From positions 20,486,031 through 20,550,030 of the forward strand of contig NC_060106.1 in assembly GCF_021155765.1 (NCBI RefSeq): a stretch of 64,000 nucleotides of DNA, in the 5' to 3' direction. The translations under genes were made by a program, and so were the position numbers. This document shows, piece by piece, positions 1-12,822 of this stretch. This DNA is from Diprion similis. Taxonomy: Eukaryota > Arthropoda > Insecta > Hymenoptera > Diprionidae. Each line of letters starts with the position of its first letter. Within the stretch, counting starts at the first letter, position 1. The notes under the pieces were generated by a model. That model did not search any database, was not told the origin of the DNA, and saw nothing but the letters and a program-made list of their open reading frames with translations.

Positions 1-170
1 CCTCCCGTATTCCCCGATGGGGAGGTTTCGGTTTGGCGGGATGACGCTAGGAGGGCTTTTAAGCGGCGCTGGGGGGCGGGAGGGCGGGAGGAAGGGATGA
101 CGGGCGGATTGGGAGGGTGGGAGAGAGGGGAAGGGAGGGAGGGAAGGAGATGGCCCTAGCTCAGCTCCGG
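1..170. promoter_or_regulatory. G-rich island with GC boxes
   Basis: The + strand is strongly G-rich, with two adjacent GC-box-like motifs (GGGCGGG) at about 74-89 and several G-runs able to form a quadruplex. This resembles a GC-rich promoter or CpG-island edge. No gene can be tied to it from this window; it could belong to a far-upstream promoter of chn or to a gene to the left. Confidence 0.25.
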
Positions 171-591
171 GATCGTCCGCGTGCTGCCGAGGCCTCGCGT
201 CGTCTCCTCGCGATCCATTGATGACGTCCTCGGGTACGGCGCACCTCGCCCGGGGTCCTCTTTGCCCTCGTCCTCCTCCTCCTCCGCCTCCGCGCTTCTC
301 TCCAGATAACTATTGCTCCTCGTCGCCGTCGTCGTCGAAGCCGCCCGTTCCTCCTCCGTGCCGCACCAGCTTCTCCGCGTTTTCCTCCTACCGAACAGCA
401 CCGCTGATCTATGACCGGTATAAGACAACGCGTTGCCACTCAGTCACCCGCACTCGCGATCGCACAATAATGTGGGCTTTATCGAGGGTTCGGAAAGAAA
501 GAGGGGCTGGAGGGGGGCGGGGACGGGGAGGGAGGAAAAAAACGTGTATACAGGTGTATTCGATATATCCCAGTTTCGAACCGCTGCTGCA

Positions 592-621
592 GTTGTTGCT
601 GCTGCTGCTGCTGCTGCTGTG
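592..621. repeat. (CTG)n microsatellite
   Basis: About nine consecutive trinucleotide units, preceded by TTG units. No supported reading frame crosses it. Confidence 0.85.
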
Positions 622-1265
622 GTTGCGGGTGTACTTCGCGAAAGCTTGTTCCCCTCGTTTTGATCTTTTGCTTGCCCTTTTTTTTTTTAAATTTCTTTGA
701 TTATTTGTTTGCTTGTTTGTTTTTCTCTTTCTTTCTTCCCTTACTTGGTTAGTTAAAATTTATTTTTCAACAAAAGTACTGGTCGCCGCGACCGACGACG
801 GTTATAACACTTCGGTGCAACACACCCGACGCACACTCCAGCATTACGACGGATAGGTATTATAGGTACGTGTGTTTCTCCGGTTGTTCGGGTATCTTCT
901 TCTACTGGTATAATCCGAATGGTTGTGGCTCGTTTTTCGGGCTTGATGGTATGTGCGAGTAGAGTAAAAATAGTTTTTCGGCTCTTTCGTTTTCAGGGGT
1001 GTGCTGTGTGGCGGTAGAGACGGTGTGTGTGATGATGATGTTGGCTTCGCGCTCCCGCTCCAGCCCGCTGGTGGCAGGCGCGGTGCTCGCCGGCGAGTCG
1101 GGTCGAGTCGGGTCGAGAGTTCCCACGTATTGATTGGCGAGTGGCTTGGGAGCGCCTTCGCACCGGTCCACCACCACCGACGCGACGCGACGCCGACGAC
1201 CGCGCTGCCGGAGGTACACAACACAACCCGGATAGGATGAATCGAAGGAGGAAGAGGAACCTCCG

Positions 1266-1312
1266 CGATCCGATCCGATCCGATCCGATTCGATCCGATC
1301 CAATCCGATCAG
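1266..1312. repeat. (CGATC)n pentanucleotide repeat
   Basis: About nine near-perfect CGATC units with a few substitutions. A related short GTCGG/GTCGA repeat lies at about 1096-1118. On the minus strand the repeat creates an artificial D-R-I-G-S-type open frame. Confidence 0.85.
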
Positions 1313-2300
1313 GCCCGATTTCCTCCGATCCGTAACGCCGGCCGCCCCCGCGGCGGTCTTCCACCCCCGTTTGCTTGCGAGCGTTCACTTCATCCCTCGC
1401 ATATGCGTTTCTCACACGCTTCGCATCACGCACACACATGCAGTTGTATACACACAGTGCATGGATATATAGGACCGACGGAGATCAACGTTGGCACATT
1501 TTCTGTTTTTTTTGTTGTTTTTTTTTTAACCCGTCCTGCGGATTAATTCTCCCATTCACTTAGGTTTTAACCCGTGCTGTACACGTGACCTTTTACGTGT
1601 ACATATTATTATTATACGTGTTGTTCAAAGGGAGGCTATACTCGGGCGAACTCGCTCGCTTGTATCGCATGCGACTCCCAACAGCGAAAAGCCTGGCCTT
1701 CGTGCTAAGCTGACAACTAAACGCCGCGCGATCCTGTCCGTGTGTATGTATAATATACGTACATATATACATACCTTCGAGCGAGATATTTTTACCCTCG
1801 TAATAACAACGAACCTCTCTCTGTTTATTTCGCCCGCGCCACTATATTTCCTCGAGAGTCAGGGCGGGAGGGCGGCTCGGCGTGGGTCGGGGTGAAGGAG
1901 GCGGTGGTGGCGGCGGAGGAGGGGAGGGACACTGCTGCTGCCAGCCGTGAGCCGTTTTCGAACTTCACACAATTATCAGCGTTCTCTATCGCATCTCTTC
2001 GAAATCCGCGACGGATCTAGGCGACTGCAGGGTCTATAGTCTGTACTCATCTTCGACGGCTTAGGATCCGCGGAACTCTTCGCAGCTCCGTGCTCGCTTG
2101 AATTTAACCTCTGATCCACACAGCCGTAACTTTTCTGCTTCGATTCCCCCGTTGGTCTCTTTTACTTCCTTATACGTAATACCGCGATATGTTTCGCTTC
2201 GATTGTACAATGTATAACGTACGTACCGTGTGCTTGTAGGATTTCCATTCGTCTGGTGACCCGGTTTCCATTATAAAAATTTGACAATGGATTCAATGTA

Positions 2301-5300
2301 AGCCCCTCGCCTCCGCAGCGAAGCATCGCCGTATATCAAAGCTATACGCGCGGCGTAATCTTTCTTGGGGAAAGAGAAACTCGTTGTAGAATCTTACGCG
2401 GTATTTTCTTTACCTTAGTGTACTCTGTAGGTACTCACACCACTCGAGGGTGAAGTCTAGGAGGGTGAGCGGTTCTGGTACACCTGCAACCCTCGCTTCG
2501 ACCTCATTCCACACCCTTAGCTTATCTCGCCCTTGCGATGCCCGGGTAATACGTACGTTTTTCATGTGTGTGCTGCAGGCGGCATGGCGTTTTACCGATA
2601 AGGAATTAGAGACTTTAAGGAATCGCGAATCAGAGTGCGTGAAGAAATTCTGAAATCAGTAAAATTGGATTTGACAATAATGTCTCAAGTTTACTGGAAT
2701 TTTTTACCATATTTTTTAATCTCTCAATTTATCCATGCAAGAGCTTGCAATTAAACGAAATTAAACGCGTTATTATTCATTTCGATGAAACTGCAGCGAT
2801 AACGTTAAGCGAGAGTATAAAGTGGAAGCCTCATACACACACACAAGCGATGTACCGATACGATCGGACAACCCTTTTGGCTTAGAGGCCTTTACAGCAC
2901 GTCGTTCAAGAAGGTCCTCAGACTCGCGAATTGATTCTCGAGTCCGTATGTATGTATACCTTGTACCCATGAGGGTATAACAACCCCAATGATTTGGTTG
3001 AAAATTCAGCTAACCTGAGCTTCCGGCTGTCAGAAAAGTGTGGAAAAACCAGCGAATGATATGTGTCAGAAAATGTGATGCGGCTGCAGTGGGAATATCG
3101 GACAAACGTCAGGGAAACAAGGACGTCAATTTTGACGTTCGCTGTATTATTTTATCTACACATTATTCTATATACATACATATATGTACGCTGTACAGAA
3201 ATTATTTCACTCGAATGGTGAAACTATTTCGAAATTGCTGTCATAGATAATTTATCACAAGTTGTTTTTAGCACTCCATTTTTCTGAGTGTTGGGATGTT
3301 CGAATTGTCGGAGAACTTTACGCTCCATTGACTGCAGTAAACTGCACCTTGCCAAAAAACTCCGGTGATATAATACTCGGATTGAACAGCCGTTCATTGT
3401 GTGTACGAACGATAATACTCTTTGCTTAAACACGAAGGCGTAAGTTTACGATAAGCAAAACGCAGCTGCCGATCGCAGAGCGATGTAAGGGCTGACTTTC
3501 GAAGACCTTCGCCTACCAAAGGATATCCAAAAACTATTTCATTCGCACGAAGGGCAATATATGTTCCTTACGACTCCCCTTGGAACCCCAATAATAATTA
3601 TTGCTCAGGAAATCTAAGCGTAACTATAACGATATAACGACCATCCGTCTCTGCAGAATCTCTGCCACTTGTCGGTTTCACATGCAGGGTTTAACTTTTA
3701 CCTGTTGACGATTGAGCGCGCTTTTCAGTCGCTCAGAATGTAGAAACAAAAGTACAAGATCGACTAAGTGTCAAATTTTATTGAAGGCCTCCTAATATCT
3801 TGCTCCAAAAATTTCTGAATCAATTCTGAATCGATCACCGAAATGAAGACTACACTTATGCCATTTTTAATTTATTAATCAGTGAAATAAAGCTTTTCTT
3901 TTATTTGCACTGACAGTTCGGAATTCGGATTTTTCCTTTCCTGCAGCTTTGTCTCTAGATTTTCTTTGTTGTTGATTTTAATAATTATTGGCACCCGTTT
4001 ATCACTGCAGTGCACCATAGAATTTGTCACAGTGGCTTACAAGTCGTGTATTTCACGTTCTCCTACAAATACTTTTTATCGATCGCTTCCTCCCGCGACA
4101 TCGGCAGGCAGTAGAACCAAATAAACAAGGAATGTCTTATTCAGTCTCTAGAAGTTTTATTATTACTATTATTATTTCTTCCATTTTCTTATTGCTTCGC
4201 AGACAAACCTAATACAGCTCCTTCGATGTATAAATTTATTCCATCACTTTTCGTAGCGTATCTAAGTACATGCGTATGTATATCATACCGAACCCATTTT
4301 TCACGCCATAAAAAATGCGTGTAATAAATTTTATTTCTTTCATGATATGTTAAAATTTTTTCCACATCTCCTAACGGATTAAAAAACTATTACCTACGTT
4401 ATTATTAGTCGAGTAGTTTTTGTTTTTCAAGTCCATCAAACTCTACAGCATTTATAGTGCATCGATTCGTAAATGTTGAAAATAGTCATAATAATACTTG
4501 CACTACAACTATATTGGTACATATCATTCGAATAAATTTGATGAAAACCTCGATGTCTCGTCATGATTCAAATAATTGTTTATACAGTCTTCAGGCTCCG
4601 ATTGATACGTGTTACAGTAAAAATACGCTATTCATATATGGCTAGATTTCGCTCGAGCTGCAACAGCACAGGTATAGATATATATATATATATATATGTA
4701 TGTTAATAGATATGTAATATATAGCTAGGTATATACAACGGTCATCGAATTGGCATGAGAAAATTAATACCGTTTTTTCTGGAGCATCGAGGAGAAATAA
4801 AATAAAGCGAGAAATCCAAACGGAAGAAGATTTACGGATCAACTACTCTTCCTCCATATATAAACCCTTCATTTCCACACACGCCCTTCCAATTTTATAC
4901 ATCTGTATGATGAATCTTGTATACTGCAGTACCGGTGGACACCATCCTTCCGTAGATGGTACGGCTTATAGAAAGAGGTTGGAGGTAAAGCCATGATACG
5001 TAGTCAGAGGGGTTTATCATAAAGTATTGATTAAGAGTGAAATATACTCGGAGAGAAAACATCCGGATATCACGGATGAGTGAATTCCGTAAGCTAAATT
5101 GAAGCTTTAATACTTCCGTGGAATGTGGAAGCGTGTATAATACAAGTAAAATATTACTTGCGTCAATTTGTAGAGTGTCAACGGTCGGATCTTAATTTCT
5201 CACTGATATTTGCATTCATTTGTCAAAGAGTTTTGTAACATTTGTTTCTTCTCTTTTTGCACTAATCTGTCACTTTCACCAAGTGTTCAGCTAATCTCTG

Positions 5301-5900
5301 TCATACCTGCGCCATTATTTTGGCACGAGAAATCATTTTTGCACCATAAAAAAGTTCGAAGAATACTTGTTTATTTTGTACAATGATCGATTTCAATTAT
5401 TACACTCGTATATTATGTTCTTACCTGCATTTCAACTGATTGTGAGTCAGATGAAAAAAAAAACCTAACAGAAAGGTCCACCTAATTTTTCAATATTGAA
5501 TAAACATGCGCGGTCAAACGATTTTTTCAACCCTTTCGTTTATGAAAGCCGGACGGTCTGCAGTAAATCAAGTATAGATAAACCATACGGTGCCATGGTG
5601 GAGCATCTGATCTGGTAGATCCCTGGCCAGATCAGTGAATCCATATATACACCTAAATTTCATCCCTGGCACCGCAGAGAATCTGTATAATCGCGTGAGC
5701 TCCGGGTTCCTCCGGTTCCTCTCTACGTGGTACGTATAAGATAGCCAGGAACTCGACAACCGCCCACGCGTGTCATACCATGATAGACCCAGTAACTCCT
5801 ACGAGGATACCCAGCGCAGCTCCAGACGCCGTCACCGTCGTCGTCGTGTCGTGTCGTGTCGTGTCGTTGTTGCCGGTATGTGTGTGCAGCCGGGTGACGC
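2301..5900. other. AT-rich non-coding region
   Basis: I see no supported gene here. All open frames are short (70 codons or fewer), overlap on both strands and lack domains. A short (TA)n run lies at about 4679-4697. The region is probably intergenic or part of a long 5' intron. Confidence 0.4.
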
Positions 5901-5928
5901 GCTTACGTGTATTAAACGCGGGTGGGCG

Positions 5929-6116
5929 ATGAGGAGGAGGAGGAGGAGGATGAGGATGGGGAGGAGGAAGAGATGGAGGAGGAGGAGGTGGAGGAGGAGG
6001 AGGAGGAGGAGGAGGAGGAGGAGGAGGAGGAGGAGGAGGAGGAGGAGGAGGAGGAGGAGGAGGAGGTGGTGGAGGAGGAGGAGGTGGTGGAGGAGGAGGA
6101 GGAGGAGGAGGAGGGG
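5929..6116. repeat. (GGA)n purine tract
   Basis: An almost uninterrupted GGA/GAG trinucleotide tract of about 190 bp with only scattered T interruptions (for example GGTGGT near 6066 and 6085). One strand is nearly all purine, so it could form triplex or G-quadruplex structures. The long poly-Glu, poly-Arg and poly-Pro frames it creates in every frame are artefacts. Confidence 0.95.
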
Positions 6117-6215
6117 AGGGTGAAGGCACGCACGCACGCACAGGCGTAGAGAGAGGAGGAGGCCTGTGGGCATGTGTACTGTGCGGGATTGAATGGGCGA
6201 GGGGTGGTAGATATT

Positions 6216-6310
6216 GCCCCCCTCCCAACGCCCACCAACGACCCCCTCCTAACGCCACCCAACACCCCACCCGGCCACCACCCCGCCTGCCACCCACTTG
6301 CCACCCGACT
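6216..6310. repeat. C-rich imperfect repeat
   Basis: The + strand switches from purine-rich to C-rich with loosely repeated CCACCCAACG/CCACC units, about 100 bp after the GGA tract. Confidence 0.5.
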
Positions 6311-7202
6311 GCCGCCGAGGAAACAACCTGCAACTCAACATCGGGGAACACGAGGTTCCTTTCTACGAGACACAAGATCGACTCAACCTCACTTTGGGTG
6401 AGTACAAAATATCAAAACGTCACAGAGTGAGTAGGCACTAACAATAACTAAGCTGTACTCCGTACTTCCAGTTTCCCGTGTGTAACATGGCGCGTTGGCA
6501 TCATCCAACGCCTTACAATTTCCCTCCCGAATTCGCCTGTTTTCACTCGGACGTCGTGTCGTACTGGCCTTTCTCCTTCCACATTTCTCTGCTGCTACTC
6601 CTCCTCCTCCTTCTCCTCTTCCTGTGAATTAGTTCTTTCGTGTATACATATGATATATACATACATACGAATACGGTGCGATCATGAGGATGTTTCGCAA
6701 GACACAGGTGTGCCCTGCATTCTGCAAGCCCGTAGAGCAGTACACAGGCGCAATGGGGTAGTCGCCTACCAGTTGTTCCAACCGTCTCTACCGTCGCGTC
6801 GTGTGTCCCCCGACCATCCCTTAAAACCCGAAGTAGTTGTTTGCGCGCGCGTCCCTCCCCGAATATGAATGTATATATTATGTACGTACATAAATGTGCG
6901 CGCGTTTCCATGTGCATATATCGAAAGTGATAACTACAGGAGGGTTTACGGTGAAACGATACAAACCGTGCTTTCCACCACTTGCGGCGAGAATAGATGA
7001 CGTAACCGTTTGCCTTGCTCAACAACTCTTGGATTGCAAATCGTATTGAAACCGTTTCATCCAAAAACTAACGAAGATTTTTTAGAAAATCTCAAACCGC
7101 GTTCCCGTAGCTCCGTCTCTACAAGAATTGTTTCCTCAAGAAGTTTCAGCCAACGTGTGTCCCCCCGTCGTTATAGTCAGTGGCTCGCAACCGGTCGACA
7201 AT

Positions 7203-7262
7203 CCGGCAATCCGTCTGTCCGTCCGTCCGTCGGTCCGTCCGTCCCTCCGTTCCTTCGGTCGT
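7203..7262. repeat. (GTCC)n tetranucleotide repeat
   Basis: A run of GTCC units with single-base variants (GTCG, CTCC, TTCC), inside a GC-rich stretch (about 7100-7700) that looks like a promoter or leader. Confidence 0.7.
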
Positions 7263-8686
7263 TCGTTTGTTGTGCTCGTTTCTCTGATGCCAACTCAAAG
7301 AGAAAGAGAGAGAAAGGGACGGCGGCCGAGAAAAGCCGAAGCGGTCCGAACGCAGCCGAGACCCATCTGCCTGACTAGCCTCACCATCCCCCCTCCTCTC
7401 GACACCACACGCTCAAGTTTACGTGCTTGTGCGTTTACGTCCACGTTTACGCCCGAGTTGCACGTTTATCCGTCGATCGGATCGGTGTGCGTGCGCGCCG
7501 CGTTACCACCGCCTCGACCTCCTCCGAGGGTGTATTGATTTTCTCCTCTCACATCCAACGACCCCTGCCCCTCCACTCTGTCGGTACATACCATCCCTCA
7601 CGCCCACACGAACGGGCGAACGAACACACGCGCGAACCATGGAACCACCGGGCCAACGACTAGGAACTTGGTCTCGAGACTCCCTGACCCCGGGCGATCA
7701 ATACAGACGTACAACGCGTCTCTTCAACTTCGTTCCCTCTTTTCTTGATCAGCCCGACGCGACGCACGGTCGACAACTCGTATTTGTATCCTCCTGTACC
7801 ACCCGAACAACCCCCGCATTAACCCAGTTATATGTATGGATAATACGTTTCCGCAAAGCTGCTAGCTGCACGTTACCGCGACAAACGTGCTGTTTATAAT
7901 ATAATGTATTATACGTGTTCACTTGGGAGTTTTATTTTTATACAAGCTTAGTTTGAGATCGACGATTGTCGTATAATATTAATCTCGATAACGCTAAAAT
8001 CCATGTACAACGCCCACTGTTTCAGGATAAATTAGTATGCTAATAATTATTATACAAAAATCTTTCGTGACGGAAGAATTCGTTTTCAGATTCCAGAACA
8101 GATTGTCATGTATACATATATATTACGATTTTCCACAAGGTGTGTAATAATATACGATCGTCATACCGTTTCAGGAACGTGTTAATCTTGAAATTCTTTT
8201 TTTTTTTATGTCCCGGAAGGTCGGTTAAAATATTCACAGTAATGCATCATGAACACATTTTGCGATATAATTACATTTTGACAAAAATAATAAATCATAC
8301 GAGCAAAGTAGTATAATGTCAAGTAAAAAAGATATTTTTGCGAAGCTAAATCGTCGAAAATTAATCACTGTTCCCAATTTCTTTTGCTCCTGAAAGCGGA
8401 AAGTGTTGAGTGGCATACGGCATATGGCTATATTCACCGTTACTACTTGCATTTCGAAAAAAATTATTCTCGAACTTGTAATATAGGTATCTATTTGCGT
8501 TGTTTCTCACTCGTGCGATGTTACTTTACATACCTATATACGTTATAATATACTGCGTATATGAATACACGAGCATCTGTGTATATCATATATGAAAGGT
8601 ATAAGAGTCGAGAAGAGTTACGAGCTACAACCCGGCGCGGGGTTGAAACCTAGGTATAAGAATACCGGAGACGTTCGCAATTTCAG

Positions 8687-8873
8687 GTATAAGAGGCGGC
8701 AGCGGTAGCACCGTTAGAGAAAGAGGAGGAGAAGGTGGTGGTGAAGGAGCCGGAGGGGGGAGGGTGAAGCAGGTCCATCAACCGAGGCCCGGCCTCGGAG
8801 CTTACCGCGAACCGGGCCGAGCGCCGGGTGTTCTGACGCTGGGAGGGTCGCTGCACCATCACCGGAGGTGGGC
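8687..8873 (+). other. chn: candidate 5' UTR exon of chn
   Basis: A TTTCAG acceptor ends at 8686 and is followed by GC-rich sequence up to the chn ATG at 8874. The coding frame is closed upstream by TGA at 8742-8744, so most of this is leader. A strong donor (GTGAGT at 6398) could end an upstream leader exon. The pairing is inferred only. Confidence 0.3.
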
Positions 8874-11800
8874 ATGGAGGGTAGCGGCGTCGGAATCGGC
8901 AGGATTGACTGCTACGAAGATATGTTCAAGGAGATCACGAGAAAGCTGTACGGAGAGGATCCTGATCACCGAAGTAAGAAAATTATAAGGTCATGGGACA
9001 CCTTGAGAGCCGAATACATAGGTACTTTGTTCTCTAATGATGAACGCCGAACAATTTAATCATACCTACCTCCATGGACGAAAAGAAACTTTTCAGGGCT
9101 CGTAGTATTAACTATAGAAGTAACGTCTTTCTATGTTCAGTATCAATTTTGGATCCATAATTCAATGAATTGGATTGATGTAATGTAAATGAAAATTTGA
9201 AATTCAAAAACTAGTCGCCCAAATTGTTGCATTTCAAATACTTCCTCTACGGTCGTCGGAGTTATATTACGTACTATAATAGCTATATTTGCGCTAATAT
9301 TTCTGCTCTGACGTACATAATCGAGGCTAAACTGCACGATCATCTGTTTTAACATTTAAATTTCCAATAATTCGTCTCATTTCCTCACGACGATAGCATC
9401 GAGCATACAAAACGAGTTCGAGACTTCGACATCCTATAAAAATAACACGGACGACGATACCGGAAACGGAAATGACGGTACTGACGACGCAGGTTGGACC
9501 TGCGCCGAAGAACCTCTAGAATGTACAGAAGGTAGTCGCGTTGCTGCCTACCACGCGACCAAAGCCACTTGGAGATGCTGCGAATGTGGCAAGTATTACG
9601 ACATTATGTCTTCTAGTTTCGAACAATTTTTTTCCCTATTAATTTCGAACGGAATAAGTAGAAACTTCAAAGTATCCATCATTTGGATTTGTACAAAAAT
9701 CATGTTGAAAAATTCAAAAGTTTGAATATCGTCCGTGAACGCCAGGCTCTTGAATCGTACGTGACAGACGAATTGTAATATATTATATAAAATGAATTTT
9801 TCCTGTAAAAAAGTTCGTGATGAACAGTTTTTGAACAAGCCAGCTTGGTCATTTTCAGGCGAATGTCTCAACGGAGGGCCTCGGGAAGTTGCCGAGCATT
9901 TCCTCGGACTGCATCCGTCCAGGGTGTCCGTTGAGGATGGTGGAGTGGGCCACCACGCGGGTCGATCAGCGGAGTGCAGAAAAGACTCCCTCGCAGACGA
10001 GGTTACCCTTTATCTAGAGCGGGTCCGCGAGCGGGCGGAGAGACCGTCGCCTCCATCTCGAAGGTCCCAGGAAACCCAAACAATTCCTGCAGCTCTCTTG
10101 CCTCCCGCCACTAGCTTTCTTCTTCACGATGTTCACGCCGCGACCTCGACCCAGCATGCTCACTTACATCAGGTATATGACAATGCGCTATTAAACTAAT
10201 ACGTAGTTAATAGGTGAAAGTTAGTCAGATTATAGGAGACGTATGATATACAGAGAGACAGTAATGGCGAGTTGAAACAGAGATTGGAACTAGAAGATTT
10301 TCGTACTCACCATATAACTGAAGTTCGATTTTGTCAGCAGAGTGCTGGAACGGGAACCACGACAACAACGGCGAGCACCAAGAGGTACGCGTGTCCGTAT
10401 TGTCCCTACGGTACGGACAGGCGAGATCTGTACACCCGTCACGAGAACATTCACCGTGAGGAAAAGCCGTTCCATTGCTACGTCTGCTATAAGCCATTTA
10501 ACAGAGCGGATCACGTGAAGAAACATTTCTTGAGAATGCACAGGGAACATCGATACGAGTTGGCCAGGATACGCAGACCCACCGGTAGCACCTCAAAGTC
10601 CATACAGGACCAGAGCGCTGCTGCTGGAAGCGGAGGAACTGCTTCCACTGCCTCCCACCATACCGGAAGCTACTCAACTGCGTATAACAACAATAAAAGC
10701 TATCAGCTGCATTCCACGTCAACTACTGGTCTTTATCCAACGCCAGGATTGCCTGCCACGACGATGCACACACCAGCACGGAGAACGCAGAATGGCGGAT
10801 GCAATAGCAAGAGTCACCTCAAAGGAGCGTCGAAAGGAGCCCAAGAGAGAAGGTTGTGATATCACAAGTTTGCACAGTAGTTGTTGATCTCTGGAATAGA
10901 ATATAATTATAGTCTATGGAGACGATGTTTAAATATTAATACGGTTTGACGATTCTTTACACCCAGGTACACGTGCTGCTACTGTTCTTGGAGCGGTGTT
11001 GACAACTGGTGCCTGAAACGCCACTTGAACACTCACCTCAAACCGTTTGCTTGCGCCTTGTGCGAGTACAAAGCCGCCCGAGCTGAGCGTTTGTCAACCC
11101 ATGTACTCAAGGTCCATAACAGAAGACAGTGCTCGCGCTGCTCCTACCTCGCTGAAGATGCCGCACAGCTACAGCTGCACCAGCTACACGTTCACAGGGT
11201 TACAACCGCCAATGCTCCAACGGTTCCTCCGACTCCACGCCATCACCAACACTTACAGTGCGTACAGATGTGATTTTAGCATTCGTTAGTTACCTAATCA
11301 ACTTTCTTCTGTCCCAACTAATAGGCCTTCTGGTGGTGGTGGACGCCCGCCGCCTGGTCCCCCTGTATTTCCGGCTCCAGCTCCGCCGACTGTCAGCGGT
11401 AGCGTTATACCGCCAACAACAATTCTTGGGTGAGTATCTGCACAGATTATAATTTATTTCTCTAAGTTTACTGTCACACAATCACTTTCATTCACTCGAC
11501 GCTAATAGTCTACTGGTAAACTAACTGCATCAATAAAAAGAATTGTACTGCATGATTCAATAGGAATTAGTCTAAAATAACACTAATCACTAACATTTGG
11601 TAGTATTCTTTGCTGTCTCAATTTCTGCATGCCATCCATTTACTCTCATGTGTATGTATGATGTACAAGATTATGCAATCGGAATTCATTACAGCTCTAA
11701 ATCTAGCAGCAATTGTATTTCTATCGAGTTTGTTCGCATCTCTGAAATTAATTTTTCATTACTAGTTACTCAAAGTGTAGATCGTCAGAGTATAGTCGTT

Positions 11801-12822
11801 TCAAATGCAGGCGAACTTTCAATAATTTGTTAAAAGCATTCGAGGACAATTTCGCTTTTGTCAATTCAAGCAATAGCATTACAAGTTTTCTAACTCTTGT
11901 CAGGTTGCACATTAAAAACTTGGCAAATTCCAAAAAACATACCTATACCGTATAGTATATCACACTAAATCTTCTTTGCTGTTCGTTGCTGTTTTCCGAA
12001 CTGTACAATTTGTACGAATACATATGTGAAATACTGTGTTGTATTCTCTTAATATCCCTTCAACTAACACCTGATGTTCCTGAAATGATGCGAACGTAAC
12101 TTATGGAGCAGTGCCGCGGTGGTTGCAGCCACGAGATGGTAGACGGCTCCACAGCCGCGGCAAGCTTACAGTCGCAGGATATATTAATCTGCGAGAATTG
12201 CGGATCTGAGTTTCTGAAGAGGACTGGATTCGGAACGCGGCACGAGGGAACTGTCTCTCGACGTTGCAGTGAGAATCAGCCAATTTACTGCTACAAATGC
12301 AGTATTTACCAATTGGACGTTGGTACTTGTTCCGAAATGATAGACCGAATAACAAGAAGTTACTTAGCTTCTTATGAAAATCAGATCAAGACAGAAAACA
12401 GAATTAAGCCAGATGATGATATTTCGTGCACCAGTGAAAAGCGTGCGCGGAAACAGCGGCGGCCACAGAAGTTACTTGCCGAAGGCGATGTTCAATCGAG
12501 ACAAAATACTTTTAGCACCGTCAATGCTCGAGGAACTCAAACGAGATCGAATCAAGCAAAGATAATCGAGATACGAGAAAGATACTTAGCACAATTAGTC
12601 TCCAGAAAAGGATTGTTGAAGTGCTATCGTTGCTCGAGACATGCTTCGGCTAGAGCGTCTACGTGGGTTCCTTATCACACCAAGGCTTCCCTAGCCTTAC
12701 ATAATCTTTGGCGTCACTTCCGATCTAATACTTCTTTACGTACAAAACGTGAATCGCGTTCGGTTACGTTACGAGCAACCGTATACACGCGTCATGCGGA
12801 TGCGTTTCAAGAAATTAGTTAG
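8874..12822 (+). CDS. chn: charlatan-like C2H2 zinc-finger repressor, seven coding exons
   Basis: The product is a nuclear C2H2 zinc-finger protein; Drosophila Charlatan is a REST/NRSF-like repressor of neural genes. The coding join is 8874-9021, 9397-9588, 9859-10172, 10338-10852, 10967-11257, 11325-11429 and 12129-12822, giving 752 aa in phase. The N-terminus carries the charlatan-type motif YEDMFKEITRKLYGE. A degenerate CCECGEC finger spans about residues 108-130. A paired finger set at about 235-286 includes DRRDLYTRHENIH and FNRADHVKKHFLRMH. A triple set lies at about 391-466. Between them is a Ser/Thr/Gly-rich linker. The last exon has extra cysteine pairs (near 543) and a long-loop finger (about 687-718). 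The ATG is the first in frame after an upstream stop. Intron 2 uses a GC donor. The acceptor at 12129 is the least certain join; it was chosen because it alone keeps phase. The name rests on remembered family motifs. Confidence 0.88.
9589..9858 (+). other. chn: GC-AG intron in chn
   Basis: The donor is G|GCAAGT and the acceptor ATTTTCAG. Reading G + GC restores a glycine between CCEC and ECLNGG and keeps the frame. No GT donor nearby gives the same phase. Confidence 0.7.

Larger units (their letters stand above)
171..2300. other. GC-rich region without a convincing gene
   Basis: This stretch is CpG-rich and low in complexity. Its open frames on both strands are compositional: proline/serine/arginine-rich, with no domain. 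It resembles a promoter plus untranslated leader rather than protein-coding sequence. A second GGCGG-rich patch lies at about 1860-1930. Confidence 0.4.

Noticed and set aside
844-1439. Minus-strand frames of 126-148 codons
   Set aside because: Arg/Ser-rich translations of CpG-rich DNA and the CGATC repeat, overlapping one another in three frames.
5770-6375. Long overlapping open frames in several frames on both strands (up to 200 codons)
   Set aside because: They are poly-Glu, poly-Arg, poly-Pro, poly-Ser and poly-Leu translations of the GGA repeat; no start context, splice structure or domain.
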